Source: Brachycybe producta
Taxonomy: Eukaryota; Arthropoda; Diplopoda; Playtdesmida; Andrognathidae
DNA length: 64,000 bases
Assembly: GCA_036925085.1 (NCBI GenBank)
Contig: JAUPFP010000008.1
Coordinates: 7,254,777 to 7,318,776, forward strand
Reading direction: 5' to 3'
Shown here piece after piece: positions 10,301-24,600 of the stretch (within the stretch, counting starts at the first letter, position 1; each line of letters starts with the position of its first letter). Position numbers and translations under genes: made by a program. The notes beneath the pieces are model-generated. The model had not been told where the DNA came from. It ran no database searches and was given only the letters and a program-made list of their open reading frames with translations.

Positions 10301-13300
10301 TCTTAAATGTTGGTCTCGATTTAATTTAACAGTCAGGGGTGGATGGCTAGAGAAAACCGGCCTGGAAGAAAATTATTTACCTGGATTAAAAAAAACCATC
10401 ACCTTATTTTTATTTTCATTAATAAATGAATGCCTGCAATAAATGTGTCATCTTTTGCTATTTTTCACTAGCAACGCGAAGCCAGCAAACTTTTTAAAGA
10501 AAACATACTTTTCTTCAACAAAAAAGTGTCATTTTACTTTCATGATATTTGCTAGTTTTGTGTTCAGTTTTTGTGCATTTTTTAACATGGGCCCTATAAT
10601 GCAAAATCCAGGTCTCAAACTGTGTGACCCTTCGGGAAAATGCCCTATTGACCAGTTCGCCCCTCCCCCGAACTAAGTTTATTTCAAAATTTATCACTAG
10701 ATGTCCCTGTGTTTTGTTATCAGTTTTTCTACACCTGTAGTATAATTTCACTGTAAATTATGGATAGTTATTACTTATTATATTATAGTATACACATTTT
10801 TTGTGGGCTTTTTTTTATCTTGTTCTCTAAGAACTTCTTTCTTGTGTGTTTGTTCGTGTTGGCACGTAGTTTTCCCCTCAGGAGGAATTCCGTGGACATT
10901 TGGGGTGTTTGGCGTCGGCTAGACGCCGAAAAAAATTCTGCTTATAGGCCTAAAAGTTTTTTTCTTCTCTCTGTATATGTAACTTAGGTGGAAGAAGAAG
11001 AAAAAAAAAAGCTTATACACATCTAATGTGATCTTTGAAATAACCACATCCTCCAGGCTTTTTATATCTATCTTGCGTTTTGGTCTTAAACTTTTAAAAG
11101 TTTATATCAACCCTCCTCTTCTCCCCCCCCCCCCCTTCAAATTTCTATCATCGTTTTTGAACTGATGGGAATTATGAACAACGTTTTTTTTATACTGTAT
11201 TTAAAAAAAAAAGTAACGAAACCGTTTGCTCGAAGAAAATAGCTCAAAGGAAATATAAGCACAGTTTATTATAAGGTTTTTGATAATTTTATGTTGGATA
11301 TATTATGTGTGTCTATCTATGTCTTATATAGTAAGGCAGTATTTATCTTTTGAGTCTTGAGGAGAAGAAGAAGAAGATGAAAGAACCCCACCTTTTTTCT
11401 AATTCTTCTTCTTCATTTTTCAAGTTCATTGTCCCAACCAAAATTTGCCAAAAACATTTATCTTGAAATTTCTAACTTGTGTTTACAACCAAAAGGCATA
11501 CGAAAAAGAAGAAGAATGTAGCAAAAAATAGTGAACAAAAAAGTTTTATCTGTTTATTTTTTTTAACCAGGAATTCTTATTCAAACAATGCAAAATTAAC
11601 AAGAAATTAAAGTCGAGAAGGAAAAAGAAAACAGAATTTTATACAAGTTTGTAGATGGTAAATTTACGTTTTATAATTGAAACGTTTTCTAAGCAGTTAG
11701 TGCAAAAATATTCAAATATATAAAAATAATGGAATCGAATGCTAGTTATTTTTCAAGTTCAGAAGCAATGTTAAGTGAAAAAAAAATTGAAAGTGGTTTA
11801 GAAACTAGAACAGTAAAAGAATCACTTCAATAATATTTTTGTTATCTTTAAGTAAAAAATAGACTTTTTTTTTATCACAATTTCAAATTTTTCGTTTTCA
11901 TTATTGCATAAAAATGAACGGCGTCCAACATTGAAAATATTGGTTTGTTTTAAACTGCGCTAAATTGTTTATTTTTGAAAAGATACCATTAAAATATTAA
12001 GTGATTCATTTACTCTTAGTCAAGTTTGTAATTCATTTTCAAGTTTTTTCATAAAGTTATTTTCAAAAAGGCAGTGTAGGCAGGCTTAAACGATGTTTGA
12101 GTGCGATTTTTACTGATAAATACCCTTAAGAGAAAAAAAGGTATTTTGGTGTTTGGATGTTGAATTATGGGCAAATTTAAATTTACATAAAGGACCACCT
12201 CATTGGCTTGAGAAGAATAAAAAAAAAAACAATGGTGATGAGAAACAACTTAAAAAAAAGAGAGAAATGGCCTTTATAAAAATTGTAATGTTAGCAACAT
12301 TTTTAGTAGTGAATATTATGCTGTTGTTTTCTTAAAAAATGCAAGAAAATAACATAGAAATATAACGAGAGAGAGAGAGATGCAGAAAACTAAAAATACC
12401 ACTTTTATTATTATGTGGAAATAAAATGTGGCATTGAATGAATACATAATGTTAAAACAAAAGTTGTCGAGGGTTTTTTTTTGGGGGGGGGGGGAGGAGG
12501 GGGGTTTGATTACATACAATGGTGTCAGGTATATTATAATATGCACACAGGAATTCTATTCTATCAGCATTTTTCCCTCATTGTCATTCAATTCATCATG
12601 TATTCATAATAGAAGATTGGAAATGTGTTAGGCAGGTTGGAAACCTGATGGTTTTTTAAAATTCTATTTGTTGTCTCATTTTGGTTGAATACTTTTATAT
12701 GTTGAAGAGAAAAAAGGTTTAACCTAAAATGCATTCCTTCTAACATAGGTGATGGTTATGATGATGATGATTACCGACAATGGTATTGTGAATGTATGGA
12801 ATTTAAATTGTTTCTGTAATTGTTTTTGTTATTTTTTAGTATTGTTATGAATTATGATAAACGTATTTTTTTCGCAATATTTATGATTATATTATATAGA
12901 AAATCTAGTTATGTATAGATTACAATTCGCACAAATAGGTGTTCAACTACGCGTAAATTGTTATGTAAATGAGTACATCACCCTTTTTTTTTGCTTACTA
13001 ATTGACACTCATTATAGCAGTTTCCTTGCATATTTTTTTTTGGCTTCCTTCTATTTAATATTACGAGGGACAATAATAGGTTATTGAAATTAACAAATAT
13101 ATAAATTTCAATTTTCTTGCCTATATAGCAAGACAATTGAACTCTTTTCAATATGATTTCGATGGTAATTCGTAACGCCAAAAGAATATTATGCATTTTT
13201 AAATCAACTAGACTGTTTAGAGGTTAGTTTTCAAGAACAACTCTAAAAATAATTGCAAGGTTGCACACTTGCTCTTTCTCTATCAGTCTTTGATTAATTG

Positions 13301-16300
13301 TAAGACTTTTAGTCTCTAACGGGCTCGTTAAACTTCCGTAAAGTTACTATCGCGATGGCAGCTTTACAGCAAGATTCAGTTGCAAATTTACAAATTGAGC
13401 AATTTGCTAATCTAATAATATTGCAGATGTTTCGTACACACTTTCTTGCAAGAAAAGGGTGATCTTCATTTCTTTACAATAAATTTTGCATTCAGCATAA
13501 ATAGCCAGTGTGATTGCCACTTGACGTATGTAAGGCGTACTGTATAGGAAGTTTAATGTAAATGTTGGTATGTTTAGCACTTGATTTGACTTAAAATCAT
13601 TAATACGACTCTGTGTGCTAAACTTAGTTGGTATAACTTGCCAATCAATAGAAAAAAATCATTTTTCTCAAGTTACTTTGCAATTTGCATGCATGCGGGT
13701 ACTATTATCCCCAGTACAGTATATTCAATTTAGTTCTTTTGTTCACTTTTAATGGAATTGGTTTTTAAGAGGAACTTGATGCACGTTTTGCATTTTACTC
13801 TTGGTGCTAGTTTTGAACAATGTCACATTCCTTTAGTACCTTTTTTATTTCTGCCACCTGCTACTCATTTTTAAGCAACAAATCCCATTTATTTTCTCTT
13901 GTTTTCTTTTCTCTCTCTCTCTCTTATTATAACATTCCTTAAGAACTAAGCAGCTGCTTAGATTCCAAACACAGAGAAAAGAATTGTTGTTAGCTTTTTA
14001 AGTCATGGATGCCAGGGGCAAGGCTAAAGTCTTTTCAAAAGACATGGAAACCATTTCTAATTTTCTAAAGTATCCGCCCTTTTTTTAATACCTCAAAATG
14101 GAATCTGAAAATCCGAACCAAGCCCCTCGCATCCCTTTTATCTTTTTTTTTATATTGATCTTATAAGAAAAGGCTTAATAGGTCTACTTTATGCATATTG
14201 GGGTTAATTTTGGGAATTTACTGCTCAAGTTAATTTTTTGAAGTTTTCGCTTTTTTTCTTGGAACTTGCTATCGAAACAAGTGATTTGGACTCAGTTTTA
14301 ACTTGTGGCACACAACAGAGCACACACACTAGTGAAGTGCACTTATATTATGAAGTTCTGAACTTACATTTTTTTAAATAGATATTTTGTGCCAATGACC
14401 GCCACGAAACGTGAACCCTTGAGGTTAAAGCAACATGCAAAAAAAAAATGCACATTTAAAGCATTGGCGTTTTTTGTCCACCACCACCACCAGTTTTAGA
14501 ATATTTTTGTTCTTCAAAGCAGAGAGGACATACATAAAATCCAATAGGCATTTCTTATTTTTGTTTGTGAGCGTGCTTGTGAGGGTGGTAGGTAGGAGAT
14601 ATGTTTTCAGTTAAATATGTCCATCCATGGTATGACAGACTAACCTGGTAGAGTTGAGTAACAACTGTGAGTATTAGCATCCACCCACTCACTCATTCGA
14701 GGCCCACCCTTCCAACTTGTATGTAATTTTCTGTATGCGTATAGAGATGATGTCTTTGATAATGAGGGAGGGAAACGGGGATGAATGTGGGGGGGGGCCT
14801 CCACGTGCCAAACATTCTTCAGTTACTGAGGTGTGGGCGAGATTGGAAGTAGGGGAGAAGAACCCTGGAGAGGTTTTTTTTTGAAGGAGAAGGTAGAAAT
14901 ATTAATCACTTTTTTGGTTCCATGGATTGTGGAATTTTTTGGTGGTCTCTCTTTCGCTTCTCTGAACATCATCAGGTGCCAGCCAGGTGTAGAAAATACG
15001 CCCCTGTATAATAACTAACTGACCCTCTCATCATCCTAAAACAACAATAGAATGAAAATGGCGCCAAGTTGTTTTTCTTTTGAAAATTCCTTATGTTGTC
15101 CAGAGATTGTTGTCAAATTGTAGTTAAGAGTATTTGCTCACGTGATTTGTCACTTAAAAAGAGAGTACACGAAAAGGGGCATTTGGGCGTCAATGGGTTA
15201 TAGCTACCTTGCCCTGGGCCATGCCCTGGCCTTTCCTTTTGGTGTCCATCTTCTTCGAATTCCTTCCCTCCCATTTCCCCTACTTCCCTCCCATTTAACC
15301 TACAACATTGTATTTCACTCCCTTTCTATTGTATCCATATGAATACAATGATTTTGAAGGGGTGAGGGTGGTTGGTGAGGGTTCTTAAACAAAAACTTGC
15401 TTATAAAAGGATATACTGTATGTCCAGCAGCACCAAATTCCTTTTTCGCGTGCCTTGAATTCATTTCTACCCCCCAATTCTCCCCTTAACTACCCCCAAT
15501 TTCCCCCCTTAACTGTCCTATCTTTCAATAATATCTCAAAACTCATGTTTGAACCTCTCTCTATAAAACTCCAACTATGTTTCCCCTCTTTTTTATCATT
15601 TTATGACTTACCCCTACAATATTATATTGGAAGGAAAGTTATTCCTATAAGTCCCCCACCACCACTCATGTTGGTTTAATTGACTCTTGTCATTATTATG
15701 ATTATTATTTTTATTATTACCTACTTGTAGTAGTGGGTTACATTTTTTAAGAGAGGAAAAGATTAACATTTTTTTATTGTTGTATATTAAATTTTTAAAT
15801 GGATAAAAGGAGATCCTCAAGTAAGAAAAAAAAACCTCCAACAATTTCAAGGTTGTGGTCTAACTTTTCAAAAGTAACCTTCCCCCTTTTGGCGTTTAGT
15901 AATTTTTTTTTGGTAAAGAAACATGATTGTGAGGAGCCAGTCTTAAGATAATTGCCAATTAAGAATGATGTGACTCATGACTTAAGAACGTCCATAAGAA
16001 AATTTTAACTTTTTTTGGAAAATTCTCGTTTGATTTGCAGGCACGAAAAGAAGAAATTCTGTGCTTTGTACAACACTGTAATTATGATGTACATATATTA
16101 TAGCGTTTAGTTGTTGTAATGCTTCAAGGTATGCACACGCCTTAAATGGTTGAAAAAATAAGTTTCTTTTCATTGAAAAATATCTCTGATTCAAAAAGGA
16201 ATTTTGTCCGATAAACTTGCTCTTCTTATCAAATTTAATGTGGATGACTAATTTCGGAATTGTATAGTAGTGGTAGGGTTAAACGCGCATTCCTATATTA

Positions 16301-16677
16301 TCAAAAATTATCAGTAATAAAATAATTTAGTCATACATTGCAATCAATGTTTGTTTGCTATCTGGTAAGATTAGGTCTAACTGTGATTTTATATTGGAAT
16401 GTGGAGGAGGTTTCACGTATAACTTTTAACCGTAAACTTTAAAGAATTAACATTGGATGCAAACTAATGTACATTCATGCTTGTGTGTGTGTGTATATAT
16501 TGCATGCCAGTTGGTGCTTTATCACAAAAGTGACATGTTTAAATACATTTGAGTTGACTTTGACATTTGTCAATGTTCAGGACAAACAAATGTCATGAAC
16601 CTTTACCAGCTTTACATTGCAAAAAGTTGTAAAATATATAATTCTGTGGTCAAGTCTATTTCGCTCACAGGTTACGA
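7368..16677. other. Gene desert, first part: AT-rich, no gene recognised
   Basis: The sequence after the MED17 stop is the presumed 3' UTR, then about 9 kb of T- and A-tract-rich DNA. All open frames are under about 95 codons and resemble nothing I know. Contents are CT/GA microsatellites near 8550, 12,368 and 13,913, C- or G-homopolymers near 11,127 and 12,484, and a possible hAT remnant at 10,334-10,665. GC-richer patches lie at about 14,580-15,010 and 15,150-15,420. The patches could be cis-regulatory or untranslated transcribed DNA; nothing in them proves it. Confidence 0.6.
10334..10665. mobile_element. Possible non-autonomous hAT-like remnant
   Basis: The left end begins CAGGGGTGGATGG and runs into AACCGGCCTGG. 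The right end is ACCAGTTCGCCCCTC, whose reverse complement starts GAGGGGCGAACTGG. These imperfect inverted ends resemble common hAT termini. I find no clear 8-bp target duplication, so the call is weak. Confidence 0.25.
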
Positions 16678-17045
16678 CCACAGACCATTTTCGGTGGTCG
16701 ATTTCGTCTGCAAAATGATGTTGCAAGACAGGCAATTAGAAAACGGGATAAACAGAAGTGGGCTCCGCCCTTTTTACGACGAACGCAACTTCTAATTGGT
16801 TGGTTATGTAGTCTGACGTCACATGCTCGATCCTTTTCAACGTCGAACCACACAACAAACCAATTAGAAGTTGCCGTTCGTCATAAAAAGAGCGTTCATC
16901 CCGTTTTCTAATTGCCTGTTGTTGCAAAGTGGTTGGTCTGTAGTTGCAATGTATTTGTTTAATGGAAATATTCAAAGCGTTCGGTTTGAGCGACAACTCG
17001 ACTTGATTTTACAGTCGAAATCGACCACCAAAAGTGGCCTGTGTG
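16678..17045. mobile_element. MITE-like element with inverted ends, interrupted by a second element
   Basis: The left end, CAGACCATTTTCGGTGGTCG, is inverted at the right end, where CGACCACCAAAAGTGGCCTG lies at about 17,023-17,042. The terminal match continues inward through the bases ATTTCG. A related copy lies at about 37,090-37,268 without the inner insertion. No coding capacity is seen. Confidence 0.6.
16728..16920. mobile_element. Nested palindromic MITE (193 bp) with 8-bp target duplication
   Basis: The ends CAGGCAATTAGAAAACGGGA and TCCCGTTTTCTAATTGCCTG are exact reverse complements. A second inverted pair (AACTTCTAATTGGTT and AACCAATTAGAAGTT) lies inside. The flanks are GTTGCAAG (16,720-16,727) and GTTGCAAA (16,921-16,928), seven of eight bases alike, which fits hAT-type insertion. 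It sits inside the 16,678-17,045 element. Confidence 0.65.
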
Positions 17046-20000
17046 TTTCAACCATTATACTTTTGTCAACCACACTCTTGAATACAGATTACAGAAGACG
17101 AAAACGTTAAAGAAAATGAGTAACTTGTCAAGAGAGTGTGTGAGTCATTCCTTTTTGTAATCAAATAAACCTTTCTCAGTCACCCTGTATGTTGTTGTAA
17201 TTGCATGGATGTAATTCAGCGTCATCAACACTTGTAGCCCCCTTTGAAATGAGGGTAGCTATTTACGCCTCAATAGGTGGTATTTTGCTATGTCAGAAAA
17301 ATGATAATACAAAAATAAAATTCCCCGTGATTATGAAAGATATTTTTTTTTATTGAATCACACAACTTGCAAGTGAAATTCCTTAGCTGAGAAGAAAAAG
17401 AATCCAAAGAAAAGGTTGAGAAGAAAAAAAAAACGTTTTTTCATTTAGACCATATACCGTATATATTGCATAACGGTAATGATAAAAAAAATTAAGAAAC
17501 ATTATGAAGAAATTGCTAAAGTGCTCTTCTTTTTAGTAATCTTCTTGATATGTATTTTTGTTTAAATTTAATGCAAATGAAGTGAAGTATTCACGGTGTT
17601 GTTTATGCATCACGTATATTGAATTATATATATTGTGTGTGTGCTAGAACAACACAATGATGATGTTTTCATATGTTATTAACATTGCCATGATTCTTTT
17701 TTTTTATTTCTACAATATATACACATAATATAATAGGCCGACATTATGAGCACGGTCGGTTGAATATCAGGTATGTGTGTGCGTGTTTGCATGACGAATG
17801 ATTGGATGTAGATTGTGAGATGTGTTTGAGGCTATACATTCAAGGATTTCTGTAAAAGTTTGCATGTGTGCATGCTGGTATTGTGAGCTTATTGCATGTG
17901 TTTGTGTGTATCTCAATGCATTTTTTTTTTTGCAAACACCTCAAGTTAAAATAAATTGTAGTGACTGTCGAACTTGTAACAAGTGTCAAACCACATTGAA
18001 CTCACACTGGTTCTCGTCTAATCACCAGCATTATGAAATGACTTAGATGTGAGCCCTGATGTTTTTTGCAGCTAAGTTTTCTGCTTGGAAATAACTAAAT
18101 GTGTCTCGGGACTCTCGGCTGACTATTTTCAAACATAGTTAGTTACCTATGTTTTTAAAAACACCACCTGAACAATTTTCTTTTAGCGATCAGTGAGTTT
18201 CGAAATGCACCCTTGTGTTGTTGTTACTCATGATGTATGTTGTAACCTTTTTTTGCAATCTGAGGAATTCCATCACGTAGAATACTGCTTGTTCACACCT
18301 GACACACCACTGACTGCAGTATACATACATATATAGTGAGGACCATGCAAGGTGAGGTTTAAGGAGAAAGGAGGACGAGTTTTTTTTATTTTGGGTAGTG
18401 GAGAGTAGAAGGGGGTCGACTTTTTTCAATCCTCCTCCTCTTTTTTGCGTTGGAATTTCTCTTTCTCTTTGGCTCACCTATTTGCCAAATGACTATCATC
18501 CTTCCACAACTACATATTGAAATAGGGAGGGAGATAGGCAGAACTTTTTTTTTTTGCCCATAATATTTGAATTTGTTGCTCACAACCACCACTCACTGGC
18601 ACTCAGTCAAAGTTTACATTCATTTTGTTGACCGCTGTACAACCAGGTCCACTAGAAGCTTTTTTTTATACTTTGTAAAAGTTTTATCTACGTGTTCTCG
18701 TTTGCTGTTCTTTTTTTGGAATTAATATTTGATTAATCTTTTTTTTTTTGTTGCACCGGTGCCAAATCATTTATTTATTATTATCTAATAGAAGAAAACA
18801 TATATTTGAATGTGTTGTTTTCATTTCTTGGAATAGAATTATTATTATTTATAAGAAAGACATCATTTGAAAACATAGGAGAAGAGGAGGTTTTGTGTCT
18901 TGTGTGGTATTTTTGTTTTCCGGTTGGAATATTTTTTCTCTTTTAAAAGTTTTAAACGTTTATTGATTATGGATTACGAATGGACAAATGCTGACTTGAT
19001 TCGTATTCATCATTTGTAACTATGGAATTGATGACGGATAATAATAATTCAATTTTGAGGTGATTACGAATAGAAATAATATACATTTTTGTCTTCACGT
19101 GGTTTTTAATACTTTTCACTTTTTCAGAACAGTGTTTCCCAAACTTCAGTCATTTGTTTAACATGGTGCCACCACCTGTATAAATTTGACCATTTCAAAG
19201 TACTACCTGTACAATAATTTACTTAAAGATATTGGGGGGTACTTGTGCTTTCATTTAATTTCAGTAATCTCAAATTTTGTTTTATACATTTAACCTGGTA
19301 GTTTGATCGAGTGGCTATATTAATTGTCCTGTTCGGCGAGCAGAGCGAGTTCTGCCACACGTGAGAATTGTTCAGCAAATTTGACAAATAGAAATTCCTT
19401 AGATTCGAATTGTGGTACACCTAAAATAATCGCGTGTACCAACATTGGTGCCGCATACCCATACTTTGGGAAACACTGTTTTGTATATCTTTTTAAGATC
19501 ACATGAATGTGTCATGTTTTCTCACGGTTGTAATATAAGAAAAAGTCTCGATTAAGTGGTAGAATATAATCTAATAACAATTTAGCTAATCAATGTGACA
19601 TCTTATAGTTGGCAATGCTTTAAAATTTAAATATAAAGAAACGGAGGCTATGATATTAAATAAATTTAAAAGTGGCAATTACACTAGCAACATTTACAGT
19701 ACAAGTTGCGAGAGTTTCTTTCTTGCGCTTGACTTGACAGAAAACTATTTTGTTTTTTGCAAGAAATTAGAACATTTTTCTTTTTTTTTTGTTACAATAA
19801 ATCTTACTGTAACCAACTTGGCAATATTAATAGCAAGATTTACTCATAGAAATGTGTGAGACAAATGTTGCTGTGAATTTTTCTTGCAAAAACACGAAGA
19901 TCATCGTTTTCTATAACGTCATAGGTGTATACGTAACTTCTGCAAGCCTTTTAAGAGTAATATATTGCAATAACAATTTATTGTACAACATTTAGCTTTA

Positions 20001-21574
20001 AATTTTGCTGTAAATATAGCTAGAATGATAATTACATTATTATTTTGACTTTGCAAAATGTGGCCTAATAACTCCAAAACAGCAGAGAGACTGTTGTTGT
20101 TTCGCTTTGAAGTAGCCTACAGTAGAATCCAGAATATTTGTTCGTGTTAAAAGAAACTGTTTTTATGCTATTCTACTGCATGGATCGAACCAAAGATGTA
20201 GTCTGTGTTATCGTATTTTTCGTGTTATACGTTTTCCACTTTTATTTGAAATATTTTTGGAATGGTGGCACCGTATATTTTTAATGTATGGGATGGGCCC
20301 ATAAATGGGAGTACTTTTAGTTGAGAAATTGTTTCTTTGAAACGTGATTTTAATTAAAGAGGTAGGTGTGTGTACGCCATGTGGTCAGTTGTATACGTGG
20401 TTGGGGGAAGGACTCCAGTAGATTTCCATTCTTAAATAATTTTTTTTTTCTAGAAACTTTTTTGATATTCTTGCCACATTGTCTGTATAATAATTTTTTT
20501 AAGGCTGTTTTCTACTAAAAAGCTTTGATTTGTTGTTTGTTCTTTTGTCTCCTCCTCTCTTTTCATTCAAGGTTGAAAAACCACACATTTATTTATAATT
20601 AAATCCTTTTTGGCATCAATTTTTATTAAACTTTTGACATCCGTGTGTGCAATTTTTAAGGAGTTTATTGTGTGTGGGAAATTTCTATGGAAGAAAAAAA
20701 TATTTTCTCTTGAGACACTTTTTTCTTAAAATTCCCTTTATATTTAAGTTAAGTTTGCGTTTTAGAAAGTTTAGAAAGAACGAACGGTATTTTTCTCTAG
20801 TGCATTTTTTATTGTTGAGAGCAAAAAAGTTCCCCACATTTTTCGTTTTTTTTTTACTCTCCTCAATTTTGCTTTCTTTTTTTCTCTCCACTTCTTAAAG
20901 ATGTTAGCAGAACAATTTGATGGGAATTCCAGAACTTCACATTTTTTTTGTGTGCGTTCGTTCTTTCCTATTTGAAATAGAGAACAAAAAATTGTAACTT
21001 GTTCTGCTTTAATGGTTTTAAGAGTGTAGAATTTATTTTCTGCACTTTGTGAAAACAAAAAATGAAAATGTTTGTTATTATTAAGTAATATTAAGATTGT
21101 AGATTATAAATTTTTATTGTATTTTTAATATGTTTCCATGGTTTCGACAAAAAAAGGAGGAGAATTTTATTGAAAAAGAAATTCTTTTCTGACGACAAAA
21201 AAGGATTTTGAAAAGTGTTTTCTTTGAAAATATCATTTCAGAAATGATTGTTGATGAAGTCTCATTATGAAGATATTTATTTATTGTTTGAACTAAGAGT
21301 TAAAAGAGCTGAATGTTTGTATGAGCTGCCCCACCTACTGAAAGGTGCGGGCTGTGATGCGTTGAAAAATGCGTTCTACTAAAAAGATTGAGGTTAACTT
21401 TTATTTAAAAGATTTAATTAAGCCAACCTAGTAGTTAATTTTAGTTTAGCTCCATTTGAAAACGACTAAATTAGTAGAATAGTATGATGATAATAATTGT
21501 ACAAGAGATGTTTGAAAAACTTCGGTAATTTAATTTCAAGACAACTGCAGTGACTTTGAATTTTAAATAGATTT
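17046..21574. other. Gene desert, second part
   Basis: This is AT-rich DNA with long T tracts and no recognisable gene. A GC-richer, purine/pyrimidine-skewed patch lies at about 18,390-18,600. Nothing resembles an RNA gene. Confidence 0.6.
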
Positions 21575-21621
21575 CTCTGCAAGCATATCAGAAGGCCTAT
21601 AGCAGAGGGACAGTTTAGTCT
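21575..21621 (-). mobile_element. Second copy of the LINE 3' tail
   Basis: On the minus strand this reads GTCCCTCTGCTATAGGCCTT and ends in TGCAGAG. It shares most bases with the tail of the LINE fragment at 1384-1640. Only the extreme 3' end is present, as expected for a heavily 5'-truncated LINE insertion. Confidence 0.5.
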
Positions 21622-24600
21622 GAAAAGAAGTTCCCTTTAGGAAATTATCTTAGAAACAAACTGCTTTTGTACCCAAATATACTTTTAATAGAAGTTCGTA
21701 ACACCAGAGCAGCTCTTCATTTGTCCATCACTGTGTTTTCTGGAAAAAATAGCAACCTGAAGTATTTAAGTAGTTAGCACATTTTAAAATACAATTACTT
21801 AATATTAATTAGAATTTCAAATTAATCTATTTAAGATAATTTACAAATATAAATAAAAAGTCAAAGAAGTTTCAAATACAGATAAATGTCAATGTGTTAC
21901 TTAATTCCAAAAAAAAAAAGGAAATTCAACTGACAACCCCATTACCAGTTTTTAGCTTAACCTTTTTTAATTTCTTTAAAAAAAGTTTGAATTAATTAAA
22001 AAAAAACATTTGGTTACTTCAAGGGTATTTTTTATTGTGAATGCCAAATGACATTACGTCGGGATAATCAGGTTTAAATTGTCTTTCAAGTTTAAGAAGT
22101 TATGATATGCATAATTATTGCAGTTGAAATAGAAAGTTGGTTACCCAGTTTTATTTGAAACAGCTTTAAGAATAAATTTAATATTATTAAAAACTACAAT
22201 AGTAAATGTTTATTTCATTCATTTACATTTTAAAAATTCTAACATAGTTTTTAAAGAGTATATATAATGTTGATATTTAAAAAAAAAATAAACTTGTAGA
22301 CGTTTTTCACTACAAGCTTGCTAAAAAAAACCTGACCAAGATAAATTTGAATTGTTAAACTTCCATAAAAGTTTATTCTTAAAGATATAGACGAGAAAAA
22401 TTATCATAATACATTGGTAGAAGATTATTTGCTAGGAATGCATTTTCACCAATTGATGCACATGATGCATGTCTATGAAGTGTTCATTGCAATAAGTATT
22501 ACCAAGATACTAAAATTGTATACTGTTCCTACAAATAAAATAGTTTAGCAGTTAGTTATTTTCTTGTAGGCATGATTTAAGTAATATCCAAATATGTTCT
22601 ATGTGGTATAATAGAAAAGGCATACTTTTCACCAGCTGTTGTCACATGTTAAAGCTGAAATTTATTTAGCACATATTCATTTAGGTTTAACAATAAATAG
22701 TTTCTAACATACTTTGCCCACGTTCCTAAAGTCTATGTTAGCAAGTCTCAGTTATCATTATTATTATTGCTAATATATAGAGAACACGCCATTTTTTTGG
22801 TCTGTGTTGCCACGAAAATTAAAAAAAGCTTCGGTTTAAACAATTATTCTAAAGGTACAATTTTTTTTTACATTGAATAATACATTCCTATCTGTTTTAA
22901 AACGTGCATAAGCAATTTATCACTTTATTCAGTTCACTCATCAGTCATCATGTAAAAAACATGGTTCTGAGATCAACCTGTTGACTAGGGGTAAACAGGG
23001 TTACAGTCAGACCTAGTACGAGCCATATTTGTTTATAGCCACATAGCTCTTGATAGTCTATAAAGTTCTGAGTAAAAAGTTGATTCAAACCTTATTTTTT
23101 GGTGTATGTTTAGCCTACTAATATTACGATATGATGGGAAAGTGTTTTAAAAAGTGGATTGGACCTCCCATTTTTGTGTGAAATAAATTTTAAAACGATT
23201 TTACATTCCATATTTATCAAGATTTGTGGAGGTTTAAAAAAACACACATGCACACAAACATGCTTGTTAGTTTCAGAGGTTTTTTTTTTCTAAAAAAAAG
23301 TTTTGTTTAAATTTGGCACAGGACGCGGGACGTCCAACCGAGATAATTCTCATCTGATGTATACGTGTGGTAAAACCATCATCATCATTATTTTGAAATT
23401 TTTCATAGAATCTTTATTAGCAAATCTAAACCAGACCACTTCTCGGTCCAATTTAACTTTTTTTTTGACAGTTGCCTGTGGTGACCGTGTTTGTACTATC
23501 ACTGCTTCTGTTCTTGGATTCATTGCTCAATTTCAAAATTGGGGAGGGGGGGGGGCTACATTCGAAATCTTCTACATTTTTGTTGCAGTGCGACTTGATC
23601 CAGTTGTTGAAGCATTATTACAGTCTGTTAATTACATAATACAAAAAGGCCTGTGCAACAACGAGTAGACACATTATCCTGAATATTTTATTACTTTCAG
23701 GTGACATTTGAAAAATACTACCAGAGCTATAGCTGTTGTATCACATTGTGTAGATGTTGTACTAGAGCTAGGCAGGGCTTCTGCAGGAAATTGACAGAAC
23801 ATCTAAATTTATGTGTAGGAAAGATTTGAATTCGTGAAGGCCTACTGCAGTTAACATGCATCATAGATAAATGCTATGTGATTGGGTCCCATGGGTTATA
23901 ATGTTTGTACTGGCTTTTTATATTGTTTTATGTGCACTTCAACATAGGGTAATAGTTTGAGAATTTAGGTGTAGGATTAATCTTTGTTTGGAAATTACTT
24001 GATAAGAGTATGTTTGGTGTAAAAGTTATTTGAAAAGTACTTTTGACATTTTTGCATTCTAGCACCATAATATGTTTAAAACGTTTTTGATGTTGGTAAA
24101 TGCAACCAGTCTATAACAAAGTTTCTACAGTGCACCAAAAATATGATTTCTCAAAGGCATCCTATGTTTTCTAAGGAAAATTTTCATGTCGCCATATACT
24201 GTTAGTATTATGTCAAGTGCATAATCAGTTTTTTTTCTTTCTCATTTGGATTACACAAGGGAATGTTTGTTGATTGATTGGAAATAACGTATAGTTGCAC
24301 CTCCCCTTCCCCTCCGTGTATTTTCTAATTCTTTCATTGCCATTCTCTATATAATTCCTCCATCTTTCCCTTTCTTACTCTGAAGAAATGGAATTTCTTT
24401 GCCCCCACGCGCCATCCATCTTATATGGGTCATTGATTGATGATGTTCACTTTGCAGGGAGCCAATTTTTGAAAGCCTACTTTTTTATTTGCTGCTCAGG
24501 GTTGCTGTTTTCAATCATAATGTGGGTGGGAGAGTTGCTATTTGGGATGGAATTTCTGTTCTTTTCAATGAGAGGAATGTGTACAAGGGACTACATTTTG

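Noticed and set aside
16807-16822. TGACGTCA CRE site at about 16,815
   Set aside because: It lies inside the nested MITE, so it is part of the element and not evidence of a host promoter.
20160-20200. GGTTCGATCC-like B box (minus strand), possible tRNA
   Set aside because: No matching A box or foldable acceptor and anticodon arms around it.
23303-23668. 121-codon ORF in the gene desert
   Set aside because: It crosses a poly-G tract and low-complexity runs, resembles no protein family and has no splice or promoter support.
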